Part shown: positions 55,399 through 64,000 of the stretch, piece by piece
How positions within the stretch are numbered: position 1 is the stretch's first letter
Layout of the letters: every line of letters starts with the position of its first letter
Assembly: GCA_033439685.1 (NCBI GenBank)
Contig: JAUEDM010000005.1
Coordinates: forward strand, 3,968,001-4,032,000
From: Apodospora peruviana
Lineage: Eukaryota > Ascomycota > Sordariomycetes > Sordariales > Lasiosphaeriaceae
Direction of reading: 5' to 3'
Length of the DNA stretch: 64,000 bases
Position numbers and translations under genes: made by a program
Notes under the pieces: model-generated
Told to the model about the DNA's origin: nothing
The model's database searches: none
The model's input: only the letters and a program-made list of their open reading frames with translations

Positions 55399-56278
55399 CT
55401 AGTCCTGTAACCGATAACTAACCAACGTATCGACGCGATGGTTAGCAGTACTGAATCCTCTTAGTTGGACCCGTTCGCCGTTGACGATCTCCTTCGCGTC
55501 GCTGTCGCCCCACTCGACTGGCACGTCGCTGTCCGCGTCGGCATACACGAGCACATTAAACGTGCAGTCGCCGTTTAACTGGGGTAGGAATGTGACGGAG
55601 GCCGTGATCTGCCGGAAGATGGCGGCGATTTCCTGCTGGATCTCGGCTTCTGTCTTCTCTACAGGTGCTTGTGGTGCGCTGCCGTCGTTTTCTTGTGTGG
55701 AGGACAGTTTGGACTTGGAGGATTTGGAGGGTTTGGTGGGTTTGAATATTTGCACCTATACCGATGAAGTCAGTTGGGTAGGTTTGGGTTGGGGGATGGG
55801 AAAGGAGGGATGGAACGAACGTCAAATTGCCACCGCTCAACGTGCTCGCCTGTATCCTTGTTCGTGATGACGATGACCAGCTTCGTGATCTTGCCGCCCA
55901 CCATCCACTTGTCGAGCTGCGCCATTATCTTCTTGATGTACGCCCGCACCTGGTCATCTGACGACACGAGCATGTTGAGGCCGTACTTTTTTACTGCCGA
56001 GAAATCCTCTGCTGGGTAGACACCTCTTTGGAAACTATGCCGCAAACAATTAGATTTGAGGATGAATTTGAGGGAGGGGCTATCGTACAGGATTGTGTGG
56101 ATTGAGTATTGGAACTGTTGTTGTTTTGCGGGTGAGTTAGTAGTTGAGGCGGGAGAAAGGGGAGCGAGAGACGAACAAATTCGGCGACTAGTTTTGCGCT
56201 ACCTTTGAGGGAGAGCTTGTGGACTTTTGATTTGTCTTTTTCCGCCGCCAAAATGGGTGCTACTGAGGAGGAGGCCAT
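55399..56278 (-). CDS. mad2: Spindle assembly checkpoint protein Mad2 (HORMA domain)
   Basis: Inhibits Cdc20-APC/C until kinetochores attach. Four exons were read: 56278-56177, 56114-56089, 56034-55821 and 55755-55399 (232 aa); two donors are GTTCGT and one is GTACGA, and exon 2 is only 26 bp. The HORMA landmarks are KLSLKGSAKLVAEF, then FQYSIHTILFQRGVYPAEDF across two introns, YGLNMLVSSDDQVRAYIKKI, and WMVGGKITKLVIVITN. A Lys/Ser-rich insert (IFKPTKPSKSSKSKLSSTQE) lies before EIAAIFRQITASVTFLPQL, and the safety-belt end is QLRGFSTANHRVDTLVSYRL. Earlier fungal Mad2 proteins are about 205-230 aa, so this is complete. Exon 2 makes automatic prediction difficult. Confidence 0.93.
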
Positions 56279-57055
56279 CTTTACGTTCGTTCGCTGAGGT
56301 GAGCTTTTTCCGGGGTGGGTTCGGTTGTTGGTGGTAATGATGTTCGGAGTTGGCGCAAGACGGACGACGGCAATCTTTGATGAAGGTTTGTTTACTTTCG
56401 GCGTTGTCAGGGACTCTGAGAGAACGTTTTTGGAGGGGTGGAGCAGTAGCCGAGATTTACCCGCTGCGCCCAAGCGACCCCTTGACGGTGCGGCTGGAAG
56501 GGATCTGACCGCCGCGGGGCAAAGCTTGTTTGCACTCAAGGGCAGCTGCTGACAGGTAATGAACAGTGGGCACCACTTTGGATGCAGGAACGCCAACAAC
56601 AGCCCCTTTTCAGGACGACGGGAGAATCGGTTGTCTGACAAAGCAGGTTTGAGCTGCTCGCCGAATGTGAGACCATCAATCGTCGTCATATTTACAGATT
56701 TTGGGATATTATTGTTATGTTTCTGTGATTTTTTGTACGTGTACTTGCGATTTCCATTCGAAACACCTGAACAGTGCAGCCAGCCAGGACTGAACCGAAC
56801 TGACCGCTCAATAATTGCCTCTCCTCCTGGGCCTCATGGCATCCCCCCGCCCGCGACTGAACCCGCCAAGTTGAGAGCTGGATGACAATCTGAATAAAGG
56901 AACTCATTTGCACCGACGAGAGTTATTATCCATCAGTACCTATTTACTTGTTTGTTGTTTGTCACTGTTTGTTTCCCTCCCTTATACCATCCCATCCTAT
57001 ATATACCCTACAGTAGCGTGCCTGGCCCGAACAGGCAGAACAGGCTGATGATCTC
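56279..57055. other. Promoter of mad2 and 3' end of the Cys-rich gene
   Basis: No supported gene. A TATATA stretch at about 57000-57006 lies just past the Cys-rich gene. Confidence 0.4.
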
Positions 57056-57384
57056 CTAGCAGCAACTGTCATGGCATGAACAACGACCATGGCAGCAGTT
57101 AAATCCAACATTCATCCCGCCTCCGCGCAACGACGTCATTTCCTCCTTCTGGAGACTACTTGGCACCGGTTCGGGTTTCTGTGTTGTTTTTATTATTATT
57201 TATTTTAATTAGCCAAACACCATCTCATCCCACCCGCAACAAAACTGCCAGAAAAGTGAATGCTTACCGGCTGTTGCATGACAACAACCTTGCCATTGCC
57301 ACTTTCCTCCTCTCCGCGGTTGTCCATGCCCATAGGTGCTTGCGTCTTTGGTTCTTCTTTCACCGTAATAACCGTGGGCGCCAT
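57056..57384 (-). CDS. Small Cys-rich C-terminus protein (69 aa), two exons
   Basis: Exon 1 (57384-57268) encodes MAPTVITVKEEPKTQAPMGM and further hydrophilic residues, ending MQQP at a GTAAGC donor. Exon 2 (57148-57056) follows a 119-bp intron with a CTCCAG acceptor and encodes KEEMTSLRGGGMNVGFN, then CCHGRCSCHDSCC and TAG. Both exons are in phase. A disordered N-terminus, an RGGG turn and a terminal Cys cluster are a pattern found in small fungal proteins; the cysteines might be lipidated or bind metal. I know no function. It is too short and split to appear as a single ORF. Confidence 0.6.
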
Positions 57385-58158
57385 TTTCTTCTTCGGGTTA
57401 TCAGACACTTGGCGGTGGAGTCGGGTATTCCGTAGAGTACGTACTCAAATTTAAGTTTCGTTTCGGTTCGAAATGTTTTGACGAGTGTTGAGTTGTAGAG
57501 AGATCGACAGCTCCACGAACGATGCGGGAAAGAAAAAAAGTGGGTGTCACCTACTCCGTACCGCCACGACGGACGGCATGACCCGGCTCGTGGTCCAGAC
57601 CACCCGACAGTCTTATCAGTGCTTGCGATTGGCTGAAACTAAATATGTGGGATTGCCCCTGCATCACGCTTCTGTGACTGTCAAGAAAGGGAAATCGACC
57701 CCAAAGATATCGAATCGAGTTTATATGATCTTGTTCATCTAGCCAAGTCCCAATCCTCTCTCTGAGGTCACGCCCAGGCAAGCTACCTACCTATACAAGC
57801 AACGAGTGATACGTACAAATAACAAAAAGTCGAATCCGTCCCGTCATACAAAGGGAATAATAATCGACGAAAACCCAGAGCAGGTCTAAATATGTACAAA
57901 AAAAGTGCAACAACAGCAGATAATAGCCGCCGTCGTCGCGATTATAGAAGGGGAAATAAAGAGGACAGCTGAACCCCCCAACCTATATACGCTGAGCATA
58001 TCAGCTCCAAATAACAATTCCGCCGCCGCGACGATGCAAAAGAAAAAAAACAAAACCAGACATGACCTATTCATATCCTGCCCCACGCTGCCATGGACTA
58101 CTGCAAAAAAAGAATATTAGCTTCCGAAAATTGACAGCGCTTTAGATCGCATAACAAC
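57385..58158. other. Spacer between the Cys-rich gene and the Flc-like gene
   Basis: Holds the promoter of the Cys-rich gene and the 3' UTR of the Flc-like gene, including its possible last exon (58067-58100). Confidence 0.45.
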
Positions 58159-60545
58159 TTACTTTGCATTATTCCCCGCCGGTGGTCCCGTCGGCGACTT
58201 GTACCCAACCATATTATTACCACTGTGATGCGAGTGCCGTCCACTCGATAGATTCCCCGTAGATCCACGGAAACTGCCCCGGCTCGCCCGGTCCCTTAGA
58301 TACGGATCCGGCAGATCCCCACTGCCATCAGCCGGGTACTGCGACCCCTGAGTATCGGACGGCATCATCCCATGTCTCGAGTGTCTGGCCGAATTCGTCG
58401 GCGAGTGCCGGTTGTTCGCCATATTCGCCGGGCTCGACATGGTCGAGTCGTTGTCTTCGTCCAAGTCCAAAGCCGGCTTAAAGAACTTGCCGCTGGCCCG
58501 CGCCGTAGCCCCCAGCGCATCCAACTCGCCGTTCGTCTGCAGATGCGTCTGCGACTTCATGAACGACGTGCGGTCATCGTTCATGAACTGATATCTCGTA
58601 TCCGGATTATTGTGGAACAGAACCAAAGTCGTCGTGATGATGAGCATAAACAGCAGGATCAGCGCAAACGCCGCGTTCGCAATCCACAGGATAACGCCAA
58701 CCACACCGATTACCAAAGGCGGCAACCCAAAGACGTCGGTGAAGATGAGCAGGAAAATGGAGTTGATAAAGTTCATGACGCAGATGGCAATGTTGAACGA
58801 GTTCGTGCTCTTGTCCATCCACGGCCGGCAGACGCTGGCCGTAATAAGCGCCGCAGCTTCGATGACAATCAGGGCCACAGCTTGAACGGTCCCATGAGCC
58901 TGGGCCAATGCGATGAACATCCCCTTGACCACCGTGTAGAAGAGCACCGGCACGATGAAGTAATAGGCCGAGGCGCGGAACTGCACGTACAAGAACCCCC
59001 ACTTGTTTAAAGCCTGCGGGTCAGAAAACAAAATATAGGCCGGGTTCCGGTGGAGTGCAAGCGAGCGGCGGGCCATCCGGACCACCTTGAACGCCCCGTA
59101 TCCCAGGACGCCCGTCATGCCGAAGAAGAAGAACACGGCAAGTACCATCTCAGCAGGCGAGTCGTTTTGCGTGAGCTCCCACATGCAAAGAATTGTCATT
59201 TGTGGGTAGCCGATGAGTGTCACTCTGAATAGGATACCTGTAGGTTGTTGTCAGCTGCTGAGAAATGATCAGATCATCGAGAGAAAAAGCCATACCCTTG
59301 AGGACCGTCAACCACCCATGCCGAAAGTCCGAAAACGTGTCCGGCTTGATCCAATGGTACCTTCCAGCAACCTCGCACACCCCCTTGAAGATAATCACCA
59401 GCAGAGTCGCCAGTATCGCGAAAACGTAAAAGAAAGTAAGACCGGTCATGAACAGATTCGTCGATTCGATCGCAGCGCGGAAGGCGACTCTCTGGATACC
59501 GTAGACGATATAACTTCCGAAGAACGTCTGGATGTTGCCACGCTTTACGAGCCCGACGGCGTGTTCCGCAACTTCCGGCTTCGCCATCATCGCGGTCGCG
59601 CGGTCCACGAGACCAGAGCCAATCTCAAGCGCTCTCTTCTCGACTTGCACCGATACCGTATGCAGAGAGTCGAAGATCTGGGACGGCGTGCCGCCGGTGG
59701 ATCGCTGATACCAACTCAGGATATTCTGGATAAAGTTGACCTTGATGATGCCCATGCTCCATTGGAAGTCCTGGGTCCAGGCTTGCACAACGGGCGGGAG
59801 CTTGACCCCGCAGAGTCCGATCATGGCCTGGGCCTGGAAGTAGCCGAACAGCGAAAGCGCGCTGGCGGCCACGTGGGAGGCAGCGTTGGAGTAGCCGAGA
59901 CCTGACACGATGGCAGATGCAAGCAAGGCTAAGCCTGCCACGCCCGCGGCAGCCCATTTCACTCCTATGAGATCGACTATTTTTCTTTTTCGTTAGCATG
60001 TTTGGGGTTATCCGAAACGAATATCCGGCGTTTAACGTACCTGTCTTTCCGTTCACAATGTTGGCTTCGACACAGGCAACCGTCTTACCGGCCTGGTCGC
60101 CGTCCGTCATGTTGACATAGACCCTAACGACGGCATCCAGATCGGGGAACGTGTACGCGATGCCCGGGATCTGCCTCGCAGCTTCGGGCGACACGGGCAA
60201 GTAGCCGATCGGGCTGCTCATCTTGCCGGCCGTCATGGGACACATACCTTGCAGGTTGACCTGGCACGGGTCGATGGTGGTGCGGATGATCTGGTATCCG
60301 TAGGCCATGATGGAGACATCGAAGACGACGCTGCCCTGAATGGACGAGGTGGCAATCATGTTGATGTAGACTTTGCTCATGTTGGGGTAAAAGACGACAT
60401 CAAACAAACTGGCTGTGAAGCCCGAGTTTTCCTGGCATGCAGCCAGCGAACTGGACCGGAGCACATCTTGGGCGCTGGCAGGGAGGATGAATGTTGCAAC
60501 AACCGAGAAAAGGATGGCGAGCGATCTCGCTAGCTCGAAACGCAT
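58159..60545 (-). CDS. Flc/TRP-like membrane protein (flavin carrier family)
   Basis: Three exons were read: 60545-60041, 59976-59296 and 59237-58159 (754 aa); introns of 64 and 58 bp begin GTACGT and GTATGG. Residues 1-26 are a signal peptide (MRFELARSLAILFSVVATFI...SAQ). The lumenal ML-like TRP_N domain (about 30-165) has VYINMIATSSIQGSVVFDVS and conserved Cys. The TRP-like transmembrane domain (about 175-580) includes GYFQAQAMIGLCGVKLPPVV, QDFQWSMGIIKV and a series of hydrophobic helices. The C-terminal tail (about 600-754) is Ser/Gly/Asn-rich and disordered. Yeast Flc proteins act in FAD import into the ER, calcium and cell-wall homeostasis. The stop TAA overlaps a GTAAGT donor; a last intron may extend the protein. 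Confidence 0.9.
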
Positions 60546-63221
60546 CTTGACTTGTGGTTCCGGTGTTTGTCGTCGATATCGACGTCGTCGTCTCGTCTTC
60601 GCCTCGAAAGTGGTTCGTTCGCTACGGTGGAGCTTCAATAGCTCTTCGGTGGAGCGGGTCCTCGTTCGCGAAAGTTTCGTTTCGACTGCGATTTTGACGG
60701 TAGATCGATGATCACAAATCCAACATCCTTTCCCGGCTGTTCGTGAGAAAATTGAGAAAAGTCGTCGGAGGCGGAGTCGATTTGTCTTGTGTGTGTTTGG
60801 TCAATCTGACGTTGTTGTGATGGATGCGCCCGTAAACTTGCAAAAAAAGTCGACGAGGTTGGGTGGTATGCGTGCGGATGTCTCACAGTGGAGAGTTGGC
60901 GCAGCAATGAGTGAGGAAGAAAACAACAAAGCGAGTGAAAGTCTGGCCGGTGGTGTCAAACGATTGCGTGCCTATCCTGATCCCATCGCCATACAGAAAA
61001 CGCCTCAGCCACGAGATGGACAGGAGACGGCGGCAACAGTTGTTTTGTTGGAGGTAAGGATGGGTTGGGTCAGGAGATGGTGGACCAACTCTGACAACAG
61101 AGATCGAAGGGAAGCGGCGGGGAACGCTGGCAAAAGATGCGGAGTGGAGGAGGAGGATGGCCAACAAGGATACAGCCTCCAGGTCAGGCCCTGCTTAAAG
61201 AATGCGTCTGCCAAGTGCGGGCCCCTCCGCTCTTTGCGCTTGTCAGCCAAGCAACTGGCTCGTTTTTTCCCTTCCCTTGGGTGTGTGGGGAGAGACCGAG
61301 CCAAAGCAACGTCGGGATCGATACGAGTTTCGGGAGTGCGTATGCTATTGTGGCGGTGCCTACGAAAACCCCACAGATGGGAAATGAGAATTGTTTACAT
61401 GGCAATACTAAATGTCCTAGGGGTGCAGCAGTATTGGTATTAAATGTGGTTTTGGTTTGGAGCGTTTGTTATGACGATAGGATTGACAGCGACGGCGGAT
61501 TCCAAAGGGAATGAATGCCCTGAAAAAACGGTCGCTCCCCTGGGCGGCCGCCGCGTGGGCGCTTGAAGATGATGAGATCATCCGCATTCAGCGCATTGGG
61601 TGAGTCGACGGGGAATCTTGCCATTGGCTGGCTGGAATGCCAACGCCGCAGTTAGATCTGCTTTGACATTGGGTTTGTCCGATGACAAAGTCTGGCCGAG
61701 GAATAGGGGACCCCCGGTCCGCCAAGATAAGAATCGCAAACGGGCGCCTTCCACCAAAGTTCCATGACCAACAATGTTTCTCATTGGCTCCTCTGTTTTG
61801 CAACCGGTTTGCTCGGGCGGGATATCCACGACCCCAAAACCTTCAACAGAAAACATCGTGGATGGATTTGCTGTTTTCTGTTCTGGATACATATGCCACA
61901 ACATGCCAGCTATAATTGATTTCCCTTCGTCACAAAGCCTTGGCCCGTGCGGGATCACAGAGATCGAAGTGTCGTTTTTTAAAAAGTGTTGTTTCAGCAA
62001 AAAATGAGCTCAACTGCAAAAGCCGGTGAGCACAGCACAGCAAAACAAACATGCAATATTTCACCTTAAAGTTCGTTCGGCTCCTGCCATTTGTACAAGG
62101 AGTCAAAAGCTCGAAAGATCACGTTCCGGAACCGGGCTCAGTCAGTTGGTCGACAACCACGGATCTCCAACTTGGATTTCCTCGAAGGCAAACCCAACCA
62201 TTTCACACAAGACTGGGGTCACTATCGAAAAGGATACTCGAGACACTAACCCGTAATAGTTTGAAAATATGGTAACAGTCCAGGGACGCGTAAGCCCAGC
62301 TCGAAGGACTCTGCCAAGGTTCTGTCCCCTTATTACTGGTTGGCTGCATCGCGTCGACAGCGGGTAGCCAGCACCGCTTCGGCCCGCATATTCAAGGCAA
62401 TGTGTACATTCGTCCAGTGCGGCAACGATATTGGGAATAAGTGAAAATTCGGTCCAGAGAGCCTTCAAGAACTCTCTGCTAGACAATCTCGATCTAGTAG
62501 ACCAAGAGCTACCTAGTCTACTACGGAGGTTGGTACCAGGTCGGCTGGCAGCTACGCCATCCAGCGTCCAGTCGAGATGGGCTGAGATGCGACTCGCTAG
62601 CGGCGGTTAGCATCATATACCTACCTACCGTATGAGCGACTGGGGCTTCTTCACCCACCTATTCCATCGAGGTTCAATGGAGGGGAATATAGCCAACCTA
62701 GGCCTGGCCTGCAAGTGTTTTCCCATGGCGGCATTGCTTTGACGTAACCTGCGTGTTTCGGCACCCAGAGTGCTTCGGCGAACGGCCTACATGTTACCTA
62801 CGAATAGCTGGTCAATGTGAGCAGTGACGGGAAATGAGGTTCCATTTCATCATCCACGATGGGAACCAACCCCGATCCGGCCGTTCACAGCCACAATCAG
62901 GGGGCGTGACCCTGAGCGCGGACTAGTAGTGCCGGTGACGGTATGACCACCACCCTATTATACTCAGGGGTGAACTGCGCACTGCAGATCAAGCATAGCT
63001 GTCCGTACGTTCAGCAATACGCGTATTGCTTACAGTGCTGGTCGCAGTTTTCGATCATATGGGCTCGGACGCATCATGGATGATAGATGGCTAGCCGACT
63101 TGGAATAGAATGTTGATTTCACATAACAGAAATACACCCACCCACTAGGTAAGCTCGACATCAAGTATTATTAAGTACCGATACAAGACTTGTACCGATC
63201 ACCAATGTCACCCATCACACA
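60546..63221. other. Gene-poor region, 2.7 kb
   Basis: Promoter of the Flc-like gene at the left. Frames up to 218 codons (60787-61443 +, 62000-61578 -, 62486-62142 -) overlap each other or lack any domain or splice signal. A CCTACCTACC stretch lies near 62620. I can support no gene. Confidence 0.4.
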
Positions 63222-64000
63222 CTACCAGGTAACAGACGGTCGTCGCGGCACCGTCCGGACAGTGAACGACCAGACCTGCCAGTTCGGCGGAGGCACAAAC
63301 GGATAATAATAACGACCCCTTCTCTCCTCGCCGACACGGAGCACAGGCGGCAGATACACCCGTCTCAACCATCCTTGGGCACCATTACCGGACCGGTCAC
63401 CGAACGAGTTACCGCTCTGGCATTCTCCTACCGCAAAAATAACAATGATGGTGTCCTCCACTGCCAAACCCTTGGCCCCGTCGTTGATTGGACGCGGAAT
63501 TGCAACAGTCATATTTCCCGACTTTTCCTGCTGGGGCAAGACCTGCGAGTTCCAAAGTGGTGTTCCGATGATCCAGGAAGCATTCAGGCAAAACATGTGG
63601 GCATGTGCTGGGACCCCGGTAGTATTGTTGGAAAGAATAAACCTGAAGCTTTCGCCGTGTTGGAGTTGGATATGCGGCTCTTGAGTTCCATCTCCACTTG
63701 ATGAAGATGAATGATACTTGATGGGTACTGTCTTCTTCGTGTTGCCATCAAAAGGGCAGGTAATTACACGAATCGAGAACCAGTCAGCAGGAATAGGACT
63801 GTACGGCTGGTAATAGGTGAGCCCCAAAATAACCCGTGACAGGGCTATTGAATACAGAAAGTTTGCTATCGTCTCAATGGCACCGGGAGTCGTGACTGGA
63901 ACCTGTGGTACTCGTGAAACCGGTAGCCCAGCACCCTCTGATACGACAAATCGGCTATTGGAGTCGATGGAGAGAGATAAAACTCTCGCTCGAGAGATTT
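63222..64000 (-). CDS. C-terminal part of an unrecognised protein, cut by the window edge
   Basis: The minus-strand frame is open from base 64000 to TAG-type stop at 63222 (259 residues seen). Landmarks are SIDSNSRFVVSEGAGLPVSR, YYQPYSPIPADWFSIRVITC, a beta-rich stretch with PHIQLQHGESFRFILSNNTT, AHAHMFCLNASWIIGTPLW, and EDTIIVIFAVGECQSGNSFG. The alternating hydrophobic pattern suggests a beta-sandwich domain. I considered the C-terminal domains of fungal caspase-like proteins but could not establish it. Its N-terminus lies beyond the window. Confidence 0.5.
   Translation of the reverse strand, partial: ISRARVLSLSIDSNSRFVVSEGAGLPVSRVPQVPVTTPGAIETIANFLYSIALSRVILGLTYYQPYSPIPADWFSIRVITCPFDGNTKKTVPIKYHSSSSSGDGTQEPHIQLQHGESFRFILSNNTTGVPAHAHMFCLNASWIIGTPLWNSQVLPQQEKSGNMTVAIPRPINDGAKGLAVEDTIIVIFAVGECQSGNSFGDRSGNGAQGWLRRVYLPPVLRVGEERRGRYYYPFVPPPNWQVWSFTVRTVPRRPSVTW

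Noticed and set aside
60787..61443. 218-codon plus-strand ORF
   Set aside because: No homology, low-information composition, competing minus-strand frames and no promoter or splice support.
61578..62000. 140-codon minus-strand ORF
   Set aside because: No recognisable motif; overlapping plus-strand frames of similar quality.
1..64000. CRISPR arrays, operons, prokaryotic elements
   Set aside because: The window is clearly fungal nuclear DNA; no regularly spaced identical repeats with unique spacers were seen.

Overview
The window is nuclear DNA of a filamentous ascomycete, most likely a Sordariomycete (Sordariales-like). The evidence is short introns of about 50-120 bp with GTRNGT donors and CTGAC-like branch sites, orthologues of fungal housekeeping genes, a STE2-type pheromone receptor, and remnants of HET-domain, Hsp70-like and kinase-like accessory genes. 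No rRNA gene, convincing tRNA gene or CRISPR array was seen. Exon boundaries were read by eye from splice signals and reading-frame continuity.

Layout. 0.9-2.7 kb: the ESCRT-I subunit Vps23 (+). 3.5-7.2 kb: a large Ser-rich, disordered protein (-). 8.9-10.3 kb: a STE2-family pheromone receptor (-). 11.9-16.2 kb: an Arg-rich protein with an internal duplication, a small 126-aa protein and a predicted GPI-anchored secreted protein (all +). 16.6-18.2 kb: the first of two DHCR24-like FAD oxidoreductases (+).

19.5-34 kb is the accessory, decaying part. It holds a MYND/pRiA4-ORF3-like pseudogene, a short gene remnant, a HET-protein tail, a broken Tc1-type transposon, a PD-(D/E)XK-like protein fused to a truncated kinase domain, two small genes each interrupted by an apparent single-base frameshift at a homopolymer, an intact vacuolar amino-acid transporter of the Avt3 type, and an Hsp70-like relic.

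34-43 kb holds a membrane protein with one in-frame TAG, the second DHCR24-like gene, a polytopic membrane protein of a widespread but uncharacterised fungal family, and an S33 proline-iminopeptidase-like hydrolase. 43-46 kb is gene-poor and contains a degenerate array of about 85-bp repeats, next to a gene whose C-terminal half resembles a 2OG-Fe(II) oxygenase without the usual HxD motif.

50-60.5 kb is a conserved core block: Isu1 (Fe-S scaffold), Ubp14 (ubiquitin hydrolase), Mad2 (spindle checkpoint), a small Cys-rich protein and an Flc/TRP-like membrane protein. The window ends inside an unrecognised minus-strand gene.

No operon-like or biosynthetic cluster logic was found. The items most worth following are the single TAG in the 35-kb membrane protein gene (a candidate for A-to-I mRNA editing or a real null allele), the nuclease-like/kinase fusion, the degenerate repeat array, and the probable alternative last intron of the Flc-like gene.
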